Shown: positions 1 through 8,862 of the stretch, one piece after another
How the letters are laid out: each line of letters starts with the position of its first letter
How positions within the stretch are numbered: the first letter of the stretch is position 1
Assembly (NCBI GenBank): GCA_004554395.1
Contig: SFMP01000147.1
Location: 1-36,507, forward strand
Direction of reading: 5' to 3'
Length of the DNA stretch: 36,507 bases
DNA from: Myxococcales bacterium
Lineage (GTDB): Bacteria > Myxococcota_A > Bradymonadia > UBA4248
The notes under the pieces: model-generated
The model's input: the letters and a program-made list of their open reading frames with translations, nothing else
Databases searched by the model: none
What the model was told of the DNA's origin: nothing
Program-made: the position numbers and the translations under genes

Positions 1-10
1 GCAGATGTCC

Positions 11-115
11 ATTCCCCCTCGCCATTTATGGAGAGGGGGGTGGCCGACAGGCCGGGGGTGAGGTCAGACAGGCCGGGGGAATGGTCAAAACGCCATTGAT
101 GGAGAGGCCTCCCCC
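11..115. repeat. GC-rich intergenic repeat with direct and inverted copies
   Basis: Two diverged copies of a unit are visible: CGCCATTTATGGAGAGG (20-36) and CGCCATTGATGGAGAGG (91-107), and GACAGGCCGGGGG occurs twice (45-57 and 67-79). The run CCCCCTC at 14-20 is complementary to GAGGGGG at 33-39, so the first unit can fold. This has the look of a dispersed REP-like intergenic element. I see no coding potential in it. Confidence 0.55.
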
Positions 116-167
116 AATATTCAACTAAACAAAATCGCATATAACGAACCTATTGTTACACAACCGT

Positions 168-196
168 TTGCAATTCTGCACATGTAGGTGTAGAAT
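168..196 (+). promoter_or_regulatory. Sigma70-type promoter for the TPR-kinase gene
   Basis: TTGCAA (168-173) and TAGAAT (191-196) are separated by exactly 17 nt and match the -35 and -10 consensus at four and five of six positions. The pair lies about 90 bp upstream of the kinase start codon, in the A/T-richer gap after the GC-rich repeat. It is the best promoter-like match I noticed in the window. Use by the host sigma factor is inferred. Confidence 0.55.
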
Positions 197-286
197 AACT
201 GCGCTAGGAAAATGTCGAATCTCTAGTCTTCGTGACTGCGATGCGGCGTATTTTGCAGTAGTTCTACTCACTCGATTAGAGATACA

Positions 287-2404
287 ATGCCGATAAATAA
301 CGATAAAATCAGAAATCGATTAAGTTCTGATGACCAAGCTCGCTGGGATTTGGCGATCAAGCGAAACAGCCTCTCGCAAGCCGTTGGCATCCTCGTCAAC
401 GCCAATCTCGTTAAAGAAGCTATCGGTTTTTGCGAAGAAAACGACGATTACAGCATGGCGCTCGATCTAGCCATGCAAGCCAAAGAATACGACCACGCCG
501 AGGCCATTGCCGTCAAGAGCAACAATGCCCTCAAACAAGCCGAAATCCTCCTACTCAAAGGCCAAACCGAGCGCGCCGCAGAATGCTTCATCAAGCTCAA
601 GCAATACGCAAAAGCTGCAAAGCTCTTCATGCAAATCAAATCATACGAAAAGGCTGCACAATACTACGAAAAAGCTCGACGTTTCATGGATGCCACCATG
701 TGCTACCAAAAGGCCGGAAACGTCACCAAACAACTCGAAATGCAAATCGCCGCTTTCGAAGCCGATTTGGCTATCGCAAACGACGATCTCAGTGCCGTCT
801 CCGTCAGCCGCATGATGGCCATTCAAGCCGCAAAGCAAATGCTCGACAATCCCGATTCGACCCCGCGAGCCGTCGAAGTCCTCAAACGCGCCCAAGCGCT
901 CGATACGACTATCGACGAATTCGAACAAGCCGCTCAATATCAAAAAGCAGCCACATGCTGCGAGCAAGCAAACGATCTCCGGCGAGCTCTCCAAAACTAC
1001 ATTCGCGCAAACGATACAGTCAAAGCCATCCGACTCTCCAAAAAGTTTGGCGACGATACCACCGAAATCGAAACCCTCAAATCGCTCAAACTCTATTTCA
1101 AACTCGGTCAAAAGCTCATCGCTCTCGGACGATTCGACGAAGCACTCTCAACCCTCAAACTCATCGATTCCAATCACGATACCTACTCGCACGCCCTAGA
1201 GCTCCAAGGCGATATCTACTGCAAGCTCAAAAACTACAACGACGCCATCTTGTGCTACGAATCCCTACTCTGGACTCAATTGCCCAACGATCGCATCTGT
1301 CGCATCGCCTATAAACTCGGCTATTCCTACGAAGCGATCGACGACAACGAAAACGCACAAAAAAACTATCAAAAAGTCATCGATATCGACCCGAATTTCC
1401 ACGATATCGCCGACGTCTCGATTCGCATCAGCGAAAAGATCAAAAACGAGCCTTCTGCCAAAAACTCGCGCGATCCCTTGGCACTCTCACCGCTCGATAA
1501 CGGTCATCGTCGCACGCCATCAAAAAATATCATGCGCACGCCATCGCGAAATCGCGTCTCGACGATTCGCTTGTGCGATCAAGATATCCCCGCCATCGGC
1601 AACGAACGTTATCGCATCATCGAAGAAGTCGCTCACGGCGGAATGGGCGTCATCTACAAAGCGACCGATACACTCCTCATGCGCACCGTCGCACTCAAAG
1701 TCCTCTCCAATAAGCTCAAAGACAACGAAGTCGCGCTCGAATACTTCATGCGCGAAGCGCGTGCCTCGGCCGCCCTCCAACACATCAATATCGTCACCAT
1801 CTACGATATCGGTTCGCTCAACGATGGCAACGTCTACATTGCCATGGAATACATCGAAGGCAAAAACCTCAAACAACTCGTCCAACAAACGGGCGCTTTC
1901 CCAACCAAATTCCTCACCCAAATCGCCGTCCATGCCTGCAAAGGACTACAATACGCCCACGATAACGGTATCATCCACCGCGATGTCAAATCGTCAAACA
2001 TGATGCTCGCCAAAAAAGACAAGTCCCTCAAAATACTCGACTTGGGACTCGCCAAAATGGTCAACAACGAGGACAAAAACTCGACACAAGCCATCGGCAC
2101 CCCCTACTACATGAGCCCAGAACAAGTCTTAGGTTCGGCCATCGACTGCCGCTCCGATATCTACTCCCTCGGCGTTACGCTCTACGAATGCGCCACTGGC
2201 GTCTTGCCCTTCGTCAAAGGCGATCTCCCCTATAAACACGTACACGAGCCGCCTCCCCCGCTTCACGACTTCAACGAAAAAGTCAATCCGCAAATCGAAA
2301 CCATCGTCCTAAAAATGATGGCAAAAGATCCAAACGATCGCTTCGCCTCGTGTAACGATTGCATATCGGCCCTACGACGCGTCGATATCCGATCGGCCGA
2401 CTAA
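287..2404 (+). CDS. TPR-like repeat protein with C-terminal Ser/Thr protein kinase
   Basis: A eukaryotic-type (Hanks) Ser/Thr kinase joined to a long helical-repeat region. Residues 1 to about 390 are TPR-like helix pairs rich in KAA/YEKA patterns (for example YEKARRF, CYQKAG), normally protein-interaction scaffolds. A short basic Ser/Arg/Pro linker follows. The kinase domain spans roughly 442-700: glycine-rich loop HGGMGVIYKA, ATP-binding Lys471 in VALKVL, catalytic loop HRDVKSSN (His564, Asp566), DLG in place of DFG at Asp585, and the activation-segment GTPYYMSPEQ. All catalytic residues are present, so it should be active. There is no signal peptide or membrane segment, which suggests a cytoplasmic kinase. 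The order is unusual: in many myxobacterial proteins the kinase is N-terminal and TPRs follow. The substrate is unknown. A consensus-like promoter precedes it and a strong terminator follows, so it is probably monocistronic. Confidence 0.93.
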   Translation: MPINNDKIRNRLSSDDQARWDLAIKRNSLSQAVGILVNANLVKEAIGFCEENDDYSMALDLAMQAKEYDHAEAIAVKSNNALKQAEILLLKGQTERAAECFIKLKQYAKAAKLFMQIKSYEKAAQYYEKARRFMDATMCYQKAGNVTKQLEMQIAAFEADLAIANDDLSAVSVSRMMAIQAAKQMLDNPDSTPRAVEVLKRAQALDTTIDEFEQAAQYQKAATCCEQANDLRRALQNYIRANDTVKAIRLSKKFGDDTTEIETLKSLKLYFKLGQKLIALGRFDEALSTLKLIDSNHDTYSHALELQGDIYCKLKNYNDAILCYESLLWTQLPNDRICRIAYKLGYSYEAIDDNENAQKNYQKVIDIDPNFHDIADVSIRISEKIKNEPSAKNSRDPLALSPLDNGHRRTPSKNIMRTPSRNRVSTIRLCDQDIPAIGNERYRIIEEVAHGGMGVIYKATDTLLMRTVALKVLSNKLKDNEVALEYFMREARASAALQHINIVTIYDIGSLNDGNVYIAMEYIEGKNLKQLVQQTGAFPTKFLTQIAVHACKGLQYAHDNGIIHRDVKSSNMMLAKKDKSLKILDLGLAKMVNNEDKNSTQAIGTPYYMSPEQVLGSAIDCRSDIYSLGVTLYECATGVLPFVKGDLPYKHVHEPPPPLHDFNEKVNPQIETIVLKMMAKDPNDRFASCNDCISALRRVDIRSAD

Positions 2405-2413
2405 TCGCCTTAC

Positions 2414-2438
2414 CCGCCCATCCGGGCGGTTTTCTTTT
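2414..2438 (+). terminator. Rho-independent terminator of the kinase gene
   Basis: CCGCCC (2414-2419) pairs with GGGCGG (2424-2429) across a 4-nt loop and is followed by TTTTCTTTT, ten bases after the kinase stop codon. A second, weaker CG-rich inverted repeat (GCCC-ACTC-GGGC) lies just downstream at about 2444-2455. Confidence 0.85.
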
Positions 2439-2661
2439 ATCCCGCCCACTCGGGCGCCGTTGAGCAGATCGTCGTGCTAAATCTATCCAAAACGCCCATT
2501 TGCGCTGCGAATAATTCCATTCGACGAAGCAAAAACTGAATTTTATTCTATTTCGCAACACACAAACAAAATCCTATCGACTCGCCCATAAACAATTCGA
2601 CAAAAAACTAAAATGAATTCTAGCTTTTATCCATTCGATTCGCTATGAACCCAATCCCGAG

Positions 2662-2721
2662 CGTGGCTAGCGTATGGTTATGCGAGCCATGTTTCGCCCT
2701 AAATATAGCCTCTGTGGCTAT
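2662..2721. repeat. Two hairpins in the 550-bp intergenic region 2405-2955
   Basis: The gap between the kinase and the lipoprotein gene has no credible ORF. It contains an imperfect hairpin with a 13-position stem (2662-2674 with 2679-2691, one mismatch, two G-T pairs, loop TGGT) and a perfect ATAGCC-TCTGT-GGCTAT hairpin (2705-2721). The segment TGGCTAGCGTATG inside the first resembles TGGCGAGCGTATG at about 11238, in another hairpin-rich gap, so this may be one copy of a dispersed element or a structured RNA. The flanks are A/T-rich and otherwise unremarkable. Confidence 0.5.
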
Positions 2722-2955
2722 GGGAGCGTTAAAATGCACATCATGCGACGAATAATAACGACGTCTTTTGGCTTGGATTCTAAGCTGTTTTGTTTCGTTT
2801 TTGATCGTTATTCTTTAAGTCGCTTCTGACCAATCATCTCGGTATGGATTTCGCGCAAAGACGCCTTGAGTTCGCAAAGACGACTTGCGCATACGATGCA
2901 ACACAGGAGCCTATAGGCGCCTGATATTGGGGCTTATCGCCCAAAGGTCGAGAAT

Positions 2956-5007
2956 ATGAAGATTCGGAATTTGTGGACTATCGCTACAATTGCCTTTGTC
3001 GCCTCTTCGTGCAACGCGACAAGCGAAGACGACGCCTTAGTCAATGTTTTTCCCGAAACTACCGTTGTTCAAGCGCTTCACAACGGTGAAGCCCTCGAAT
3101 TCATCGTCACAGCCGACGAAGACGCCACTGCACCGTTTACCGTTACCGTCGAATCGCTCGATTCAGGGCGAGCGAGTGCGTCTTTTGACGACGGCTCCTC
3201 GCAAAAAACGTACAATCCAAGCTCCGACGAACCACTCACTGTTTTCGTCACGTGCCAAGACGACAAAGGCCTCGATAGCGACATCGTCACCATTCTATTC
3301 ACGGCCGAAAGCTCGCTCGACGACGTCGACGACGATTTCGTCGTACGCGAAATCGTTTGCCCTGGCACCAACGATACGAACGATCCCAATCCTACCCCAG
3401 ATCCAAATCCCAATCCAGACCCAGATCCCAACCCAAATCCAAATCCAAATCCCGGCACCGACGATAATCCTTCCTCGCAAGCCCTCGTCCGCGTCACGCC
3501 AACGACTGGGCTCTTCACCGCCGAAGATGGCACGACGGCTACTTTCACCGTCGTCCTCGGCCAACAGCCCAAATCGGATGTCGCCATTTCTGCAACATCC
3601 GACGATTCATCCGAAGGCGTCGTCACGCCGAGCTCCGTGACGTTTACGACGAGCAACTGGAACACGCCCCAAACGTTTACCATCACTGGGCAAGACGACG
3701 ATCTCAGCGACGGCGATATCAATTATCACATTCACCTAGGGCCAACACAGAGCTCCGATCCCGCCTACAAAAACGTTGCCATTCCGTCGCTCGACGTCGT
3801 CAATCGAGACAACGACCGCTACAAAGATCCTGCCGGCATCGCCATTTCACCCAAAAACCTCACGGTCTACGAAGGCGGAACGGCAAAGTTGAGCACCGTT
3901 CTCGATGTCGAACCCAGCTCTCCCGTCACGCTCACTTTTACCGCTTCCGACGCCTCTCGCGCCACCGTCGAGCCCTCGTCGATCACATTCATCCCATCGC
4001 AATATGCCACGCAACAGTCCGTCGCAGTCATCGCAAAACGCAACGGCACGGCAGGCGATACCGCCGATATCGACATTCAAATTAAAATTGCCAGCACCGA
4101 TCCGCGATTCAACGGACTCGAAACATCTGCCTTCCATGTCCACATCGTCGATACCGAAGGCGGAAACGGCGAAACCGTCTCCTTCCGTGCCATGGCTGCA
4201 AATATTTCGACGGGAAATAATCAATCCTACGATCCCGGTCACGGCATCCGCATCTTCAAAGCCGTCAAACCCGACATCGTCATGATCCAAGAATTCCGAT
4301 ACGGGCGCAATAACGACGAAGATATCAATTCCATGGTCTCTAGCACTTTCGGCCCCGAGTATTTCTATAGTCGCGGGCGCTACGTCGATAGCTCCTGGAT
4401 CCCCAATGGCATCATTTCGCGATTCCCCATCATCGAATCTGGTTACTGGAAATCCAACCTAGCCAATAACCGCGATTGGGATTGGGCTATTCTCGACCTC
4501 CCCGGCAACAAAGAACTCCTCGTCGTCAGTCTTCACTTGCTCACGGAAAAGAATGCCCAAGAAATTGGTCCGCTCACGCGCGAAATCGAAAACAAAATTG
4601 CCGACGATAAAAAGAAAAATCTTGAGTATTACGTCATGGTTGGCGGCGATTTCAACTCCTCGACCGTCCTCAACGGAAAAACCGATCTCAAGAGAGTCGT
4701 CTATACGTCGTTTTCAAATAACGGATATCGCCCTAAAGACCAAGACGGCGATACGACGACAAACGCAACGCGCGGAAAAACGCTCGACGTGCTCCTCGTC
4801 GACAAAGAACTTCAACAAAAAGAAATTCCCGCCAAAATCGGGCGCCACTCATACAATAACGGGCACGTCTTCGATTCGCGCGTCTACAGTCGACGCGGCG
4901 AGTTAGGCGACGTTACCCCCGTCCAAGCCGATGACTGCAAAGGCGGAAAACCCATCTATAACCAACACATGGCTGTGATTCGAGACTTCGAATTCATCGC
5001 TCAATAA
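2956..5007 (+). CDS. Lipoprotein with Calx-beta-like repeats and an endonuclease/exonuclease/phosphatase domain
   Basis: Residues 1-19 form a lipoprotein signal (hydrophobic stretch, lipobox VASSC, Cys19), so the protein should be exported and lipidated. A beta-rich segment (about 30-135) is followed by an Asn/Pro/Asp repeat linker (about 140-172). Two roughly 110-residue beta repeats follow (about 174-285 and 292-400); the first has the VTP..G.FTAEDG...F.V.L pattern and the NWNTPQTFTITGQDDD signature of Calx-beta-like surface repeats. Residues about 408-680 are an endonuclease/exonuclease/phosphatase fold: IQEF supplies the metal-binding Glu, then SLHLL, GGDFNSS and TLDVLLVD, ending with NQHMAV where the family usually has S-D-H. 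It probably hydrolyses phosphodiesters or phosphomonoesters at the cell surface; the substrate cannot be read from sequence. It lies 69 bp upstream of folK on the same strand. Confidence 0.85.
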   Translation: MKIRNLWTIATIAFVASSCNATSEDDALVNVFPETTVVQALHNGEALEFIVTADEDATAPFTVTVESLDSGRASASFDDGSSQKTYNPSSDEPLTVFVTCQDDKGLDSDIVTILFTAESSLDDVDDDFVVREIVCPGTNDTNDPNPTPDPNPNPDPDPNPNPNPNPGTDDNPSSQALVRVTPTTGLFTAEDGTTATFTVVLGQQPKSDVAISATSDDSSEGVVTPSSVTFTTSNWNTPQTFTITGQDDDLSDGDINYHIHLGPTQSSDPAYKNVAIPSLDVVNRDNDRYKDPAGIAISPKNLTVYEGGTAKLSTVLDVEPSSPVTLTFTASDASRATVEPSSITFIPSQYATQQSVAVIAKRNGTAGDTADIDIQIKIASTDPRFNGLETSAFHVHIVDTEGGNGETVSFRAMAANISTGNNQSYDPGHGIRIFKAVKPDIVMIQEFRYGRNNDEDINSMVSSTFGPEYFYSRGRYVDSSWIPNGIISRFPIIESGYWKSNLANNRDWDWAILDLPGNKELLVVSLHLLTEKNAQEIGPLTREIENKIADDKKKNLEYYVMVGGDFNSSTVLNGKTDLKRVVYTSFSNNGYRPKDQDGDTTTNATRGKTLDVLLVDKELQQKEIPAKIGRHSYNNGHVFDSRVYSRRGELGDVTPVQADDCKGGKPIYNQHMAVIRDFEFIAQ

Positions 5008-5076
5008 AATGTGACCGATGGCGCTCGATTTTCTACCGTCATCGGTCGATATCATTTGAACGAGGTTTATTGCTCA

Positions 5077-5577
5077 ATGCACAAAGTATTATTGGGCATT
5101 GGCGGAAACGTGGGCGATGTTTCAAGCGGCATCGAAACAGCCAAAACCATGCTCTGCCAATGCATCGCACAGCTACGAATCAGCCATCTCTACGAAACTG
5201 AACCGCATTTTGACAAGCCCGGCTCGACCGTTGCATCTGTGCCTAACTACATCAATGCCGCTCTATCGGGCTTTACACACCTATCGCCAAGCCAATTATT
5301 GATTTCTATACAAAATATCGAAAATGTGCTTGGGCGAACACGAAGCATTCCATGTGCCCCACGAACACTCGATATCGACGTATTGCTATACGACGACGCA
5401 ATTATCGACACGCCAGAACTCACCGTGCCACACCCCCGAATGCATCTTCGAAACTTCGTTCTCGTTCCCGCCTGCGATATCGAATCCGACTGGATTCACC
5501 CCATCTTCGGCAAAACTCTGGCACAATTGCTTGCATCGTGCCCCGATGCGCTTGCGCTCAAACCATATCGTCGATAA
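5077..5577 (+). CDS. folK: 2-amino-4-hydroxy-6-hydroxymethyldihydropteridine pyrophosphokinase (HPPK)
   Basis: Transfers pyrophosphate from ATP to 6-hydroxymethyl-7,8-dihydropterin in folate synthesis; cytoplasmic. Family signatures run in order over 166 residues: N-terminal LLGIGGNVGD, the substrate-loop region YETEPHF, NYINAA, then the ATP/pterin-binding block LGRTRSIPCAPRTLDIDVLL and VPHPRMHLRNFVLVP. The length is normal for a single-domain HPPK. I chose ATG 5077 because the protein then begins MHKVLLGIGGN as expected and GAGG lies upstream at 5061-5064. The open frame reaches back to a GTG at 5011 that would add 22 unconserved residues. It is convergent with hydG; no strong terminator separates them, only a weak CCCCT/AGGGG pairing in the 74-bp gap. 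Confidence 0.95.
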   Translation: MHKVLLGIGGNVGDVSSGIETAKTMLCQCIAQLRISHLYETEPHFDKPGSTVASVPNYINAALSGFTHLSPSQLLISIQNIENVLGRTRSIPCAPRTLDIDVLLYDDAIIDTPELTVPHPRMHLRNFVLVPACDIESDWIHPIFGKTLAQLLASCPDALALKPYRR

Positions 5578-5651
5578 TGCACGAATTCTAAACGAATTTC
5601 CCCTCCACCATCGATAAATAGTCAAAGGGGATCTATCGCTTGCGTGCCAAA

Positions 5652-7073
5652 TCAAATGCGAAAATCTCGCTCGCCATGCTCAATTTTATCGAGGTTTTTC
5701 TCGACAAATTGCCGAACCTTATCGCTCGGAATCTTCGGCAATTCCTTTTGGATCAAATCGTTGCCGACGATCCGTGTCACAGGCGATGCATAATCCATCA
5801 AATACTCTTTGAGCGTCATCAATGCATTCGGATGGCAACAATTGAGGATTTGCATCGATTTACACAGCGACATAAATCGATCGCCCGTCCGCCCTTCGCG
5901 ATAACACGCCGTGCAAAAACTCGGCACAAAGCCGCGTTTCATCAGCCAGCACACGACTTCGTCCAATGTCCGCTGATCCGATACGTCGAATTGAGCCGAC
6001 GACTCTTCTTCGGGCTCTGGCTCGACATATCCACCAACGCTCGTGCGCGATGCGCCCGATATCTGCGATATTCCAAGCTCCAATGCCCGCTCTCTAACGG
6101 CTTTGCTCTCGCGCGTCGAAATGATCATCCCCGTATACGGCACCGCTATGCGAATACAAGCGATGATCTTGCAAAATGTATCGTCGTCGATCCCATTGTC
6201 GAAAGCATTCGGATCGATATCGTCGGCATGCTTAATGCGCGGAACGCTAATCGTATGCGGTCCAACGCCGTGTACGGCTTCCAAGTGCTCGGCATGCATC
6301 AATAATGCGGCAAACTCATAACGATAACGCTCAAGCCCAAAGAGCACGCCCAATCCGACGTCGTCGATTCCGCCCTCCATCGCTCGATCCATCGCCTCGG
6401 TATGATAAACGTAGTCGTGCTTAGGACCGCTCGGGTGCAATTCTTCATACGATTCCTTGTGATACGTCTCTTGGAACAAAATATACGTTCCAATCCCTGC
6501 TTCTTTGAGCTTTCGATAATTCTCGACTGTCGTCGCTGCAATGTTGACGTTGACTCGGCGAATCGCACCGTTTTTGTGCTTAATGCTGTAGATCGTCTTA
6601 ATGCTCTCTAAGACGTATTCGATCGGACTATTTTTGGGATCTTCGCCCGTTTCGATAGCTAACCTTTTGTGACCCATATCTTGGAGCGCCGTCACTTCTC
6701 GAACGATTTCGTCTTGCGTGAGCTTTTTACGAGCAATGTGTTTGTTCTTGAGGTGATAAGGACAATAAACGCAACCATTGATGCAGTAATTCGACAAATA
6801 CAACGGCGCAAACATCACGATGCGATTGCCATAGTACTGTTGCTTGATTTCTCGAGCGAGCTTGTAGATCTCTTCGTTTATCGCAGGATCGTCACAAGCG
6901 AGCAATACCGATGCTTCGCGATGCGAGAGTCCTTTGTGTTTGCGGGCTTTTTCGAGGATTTCGACGACCGCTTGGTGATCGGCTGCCGTCTTTTCGGCAT
7001 ACGCCAACGTGTCGAGTACTTCTCGATGATCGATAAATTCTTCTGCTTTTAGCGATTTTGGATCGTACATCAT
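5652..7073 (-). CDS. hydG: [FeFe]-hydrogenase H-cluster maturase HydG (radical SAM tyrosine lyase)
   Basis: HydG cleaves tyrosine by radical SAM chemistry and supplies the CO and CN ligands, as an Fe(CO)2CN synthon, of the [FeFe]-hydrogenase active site. The radical-SAM cluster motif CX3CX2C is at Cys97, Cys101 and Cys104 (YLSNYCINGCVYC). The C-terminal auxiliary-cluster motif CX2CX22C is at Cys387, Cys390 and Cys413. Family blocks such as AIETGEDP, ILFQETYHKESYEELHPSGPKHDY and SGASRTSVGGY cover the whole 473 residues, a typical HydG length. The start has AAAAGG upstream. It lies 48 bp downstream of the TM1266-type regulator on the same strand, the conserved pairing for this system. HydE, HydF and a structural hydrogenase are not in the window and must lie elsewhere if the system works. 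Confidence 0.97.
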   Translation of the reverse strand: MMYDPKSLKAEEFIDHREVLDTLAYAEKTAADHQAVVEILEKARKHKGLSHREASVLLACDDPAINEEIYKLAREIKQQYYGNRIVMFAPLYLSNYCINGCVYCPYHLKNKHIARKKLTQDEIVREVTALQDMGHKRLAIETGEDPKNSPIEYVLESIKTIYSIKHKNGAIRRVNVNIAATTVENYRKLKEAGIGTYILFQETYHKESYEELHPSGPKHDYVYHTEAMDRAMEGGIDDVGLGVLFGLERYRYEFAALLMHAEHLEAVHGVGPHTISVPRIKHADDIDPNAFDNGIDDDTFCKIIACIRIAVPYTGMIISTRESKAVRERALELGISQISGASRTSVGGYVEPEPEEESSAQFDVSDQRTLDEVVCWLMKRGFVPSFCTACYREGRTGDRFMSLCKSMQILNCCHPNALMTLKEYLMDYASPVTRIVGNDLIQKELPKIPSDKVRQFVEKNLDKIEHGERDFRI

Positions 7074-7121
7074 GCATTCCTTTTGGGTCAGAAAGACGTT
7101 CCCGTCAGAGCATAAATTAAA

Positions 7122-7379
7122 CTAAGGGACTTCGGGCAGCGTGGCGTATGCCGTTTTCACGGTTACACCTGGCAAACGCCCGAGCTTTCCCGACAATGCA
7201 TTAATCGCGGCTGTCGTGCCATCGACGGCGATGCTAACGATATTGATGCTACGAGCCTTATACGGAATCCCCATGCGACCTATCACGATTTTGCGATGAT
7301 CGTGAACGATGGCATTAAACGCCTCTATCGAGGCCAGATCTTCGATAATCACAGCAATCAGTGCAACGCGCGTAGCCAT
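7122..7379 (-). CDS. TM1266-family iron-only hydrogenase system putative regulator
   Basis: An 85-residue ACT-like (NikR C-terminal-like) protein of the TM1266 family, which co-occurs with [FeFe]-hydrogenase maturation genes. The sequence follows the family closely: RVALIAVIIED, IVIGRMGIPYKARSINIVSI, ALSGKLGRLPGVTVKTAY. The open frame extends back to 7607, but the family begins at MATRVALI and a strong GGAGG Shine-Dalgarno lies 8 nt before the ATG at 7379, so the short start is right. It is the first gene of a two-gene unit with hydG. A regulatory role is assigned by family name only; no DNA-binding domain is visible, so it may act as a ligand-binding or protein-interaction module. It is divergent from dus across a 210-bp gap that should hold both promoters. 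Confidence 0.9.
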   Translation of the reverse strand: MATRVALIAVIIEDLASIEAFNAIVHDHRKIVIGRMGIPYKARSINIVSIAVDGTTAAINALSGKLGRLPGVTVKTAYATLPEVP

Positions 7380-7589
7380 AGATAACACCTCCAACCGAGA
7401 AAGATGCGCTACATCGCCTCTCATATCGCTTACATCGACGAATTTCCACGACGAAATTGCACCATCGGCTGTTTTTAGTTGTATCGATGCAAACTGGCGA
7501 TTATACGCCGCCATGGCGGCGCGACGCCTAAAGCCCACGCCATCTCCACCTATGCCCATATACGAATCATATGCAGATACAGGTCTTTC

Positions 7590-8663
7590 ATGCGCAATAA
7601 AATACAAATCGGTCCCATCGAAATCTCGCCCGCGACAGCCCTAGCTCCGATGGAAGGCATTACCGATGCCCTATTCCGAAAACTCATTCGACAATGTGGC
7701 GGTTGCGGACTCACTGTCACCGAATTTGTCAATTGCGAAGGACTCGCTCGCGACGTCGATCGCGTCTGGGATAAAGTCCGACTCGGTCAAGACGAACGCC
7801 CAGCGTCGGTCCAAATCTACGGACGCCAACCCGATCGCATTGCCCTTGCCGCAAAGATGTGCGAAGAACGCGGTGCTCAAATCGTCGACCTCAATTTGGG
7901 GTGCCCCGCCAAACAAGTCGTGTCGGGAAACGCTGGAAGTGCGCTCATGAAAGAGCCCGATCTATGCCGCGAAATCTTTCAGCAAGTTCGACGTTCCATC
8001 TCGATACCAATGACCGTAAAAATGCGCCTCGGATGGAACTCACACTCGATCAACGTCGTCGAAATCGCCCACATGGCTCAAGAAGAAGGCGCACAAATGG
8101 TCGTCGTTCATGGGAGAACGCGCGAAGAAGCCTATCGAGGCAAAAGCCATTGGGAAATGGTGCGCCCCGTCTCCGAGGCCCTCTCCATACCTGTGCTCGT
8201 CAACGGCGATATCCTAACTCGCGACGACGCACGCCGTGCTCTCGAACTCTCGGGCGCCGATGGCATCATGGTCGGACGCGGACTGCTCCGAAACCCATGG
8301 CTACTACGACAAATCGCCGACGAAGCCGAACAAAACCCCATCTTCGAACCAACGCTCAAACAACGATGCGATTTCGTCTGCCGCTATATCGACGAACTCC
8401 AAACAACCCCAATTTCACCCGTCGGCATCATCGGAAAGATCAAGTGTTTTCTTGGCTACTTCACTCGCGGACTCGCCTACTCTTCCCAAATGCGAGAGCA
8501 TGCCTATAAACTCCCGACAATTGAACAAATCCGCGATGCCATCATCGATTATTTCGACATGGTCGAAAAAATCGACGACAAAGACGTCTTCGATAAAATC
8601 TCCACCGATGAATCGATGAATCAACGATTCAAATTGGGCGATCCTCGCAGAATCGAATCCTGA
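7590..8663 (+). CDS. dus: tRNA-dihydrouridine synthase (Dus/NifR3 family)
   Basis: FMN-dependent enzyme that reduces uridine to dihydrouridine in tRNA D-loops. Start to end it shows ALAPMEGITDALFRKL, SVQIYGRQP, the IVDLNLGCPAKQVV block, SGNAGSALM, TVKMRLGW, VVVHGRTREEAYRG, PVLVNGDILT and the FMN-phosphate site GADGIMVGRGLLRNPWL. The catalytic Cys is the one in GCPAKQV. With ATG 7590 it is 357 residues, normal for DusB-type proteins; the frame is open back to 7479, but the extra 37 residues look like shadow coding over the divergent gap and are not Dus-like. Which of the DusA/B/C specificities applies cannot be decided here, although the sequence looks most like the NifR3/DusB type. Confidence 0.93.
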   Translation: MRNKIQIGPIEISPATALAPMEGITDALFRKLIRQCGGCGLTVTEFVNCEGLARDVDRVWDKVRLGQDERPASVQIYGRQPDRIALAAKMCEERGAQIVDLNLGCPAKQVVSGNAGSALMKEPDLCREIFQQVRRSISIPMTVKMRLGWNSHSINVVEIAHMAQEEGAQMVVVHGRTREEAYRGKSHWEMVRPVSEALSIPVLVNGDILTRDDARRALELSGADGIMVGRGLLRNPWLLRQIADEAEQNPIFEPTLKQRCDFVCRYIDELQTTPISPVGIIGKIKCFLGYFTRGLAYSSQMREHAYKLPTIEQIRDAIIDYFDMVEKIDDKDVFDKISTDESMNQRFKLGDPRRIES

Positions 8664-8862
8664 CGGTATCGAATAATCCATGACATAAAAGCCAAATTTT
8701 GGTAGCATTTACGCCGCATGCCGTTGTCATCCGCGTGGTTTGAGCTTCGAAAAGAAGTTTGTGCTTTACGGATCGACGCACAATGCGTAAAACACATATT
8801 CGATACGTAGCATGCCCAATCGGTACGGGGGTGCCAAATCTAATAGATCATGGAGCGAACCA

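Noticed and set aside
641..1111. Long antisense ORFs inside the kinase, TPR, lipoprotein and uvrA genes
   Set aside because: They are shadows caused by the strong preference for C in third positions, which removes stop codons on the opposite strand; none has recognisable motifs or start signals.
5640..6305. Rightward 221-residue ORF opposite hydG
   Set aside because: HydG is unmistakable over the whole stretch, so this is an antisense shadow.
7380..7607. Longer N-terminus for the TM1266-type regulator
   Set aside because: The family begins at the internal ATG 7379, which has an ideal GGAGG; the upstream part overlaps the dus start region.
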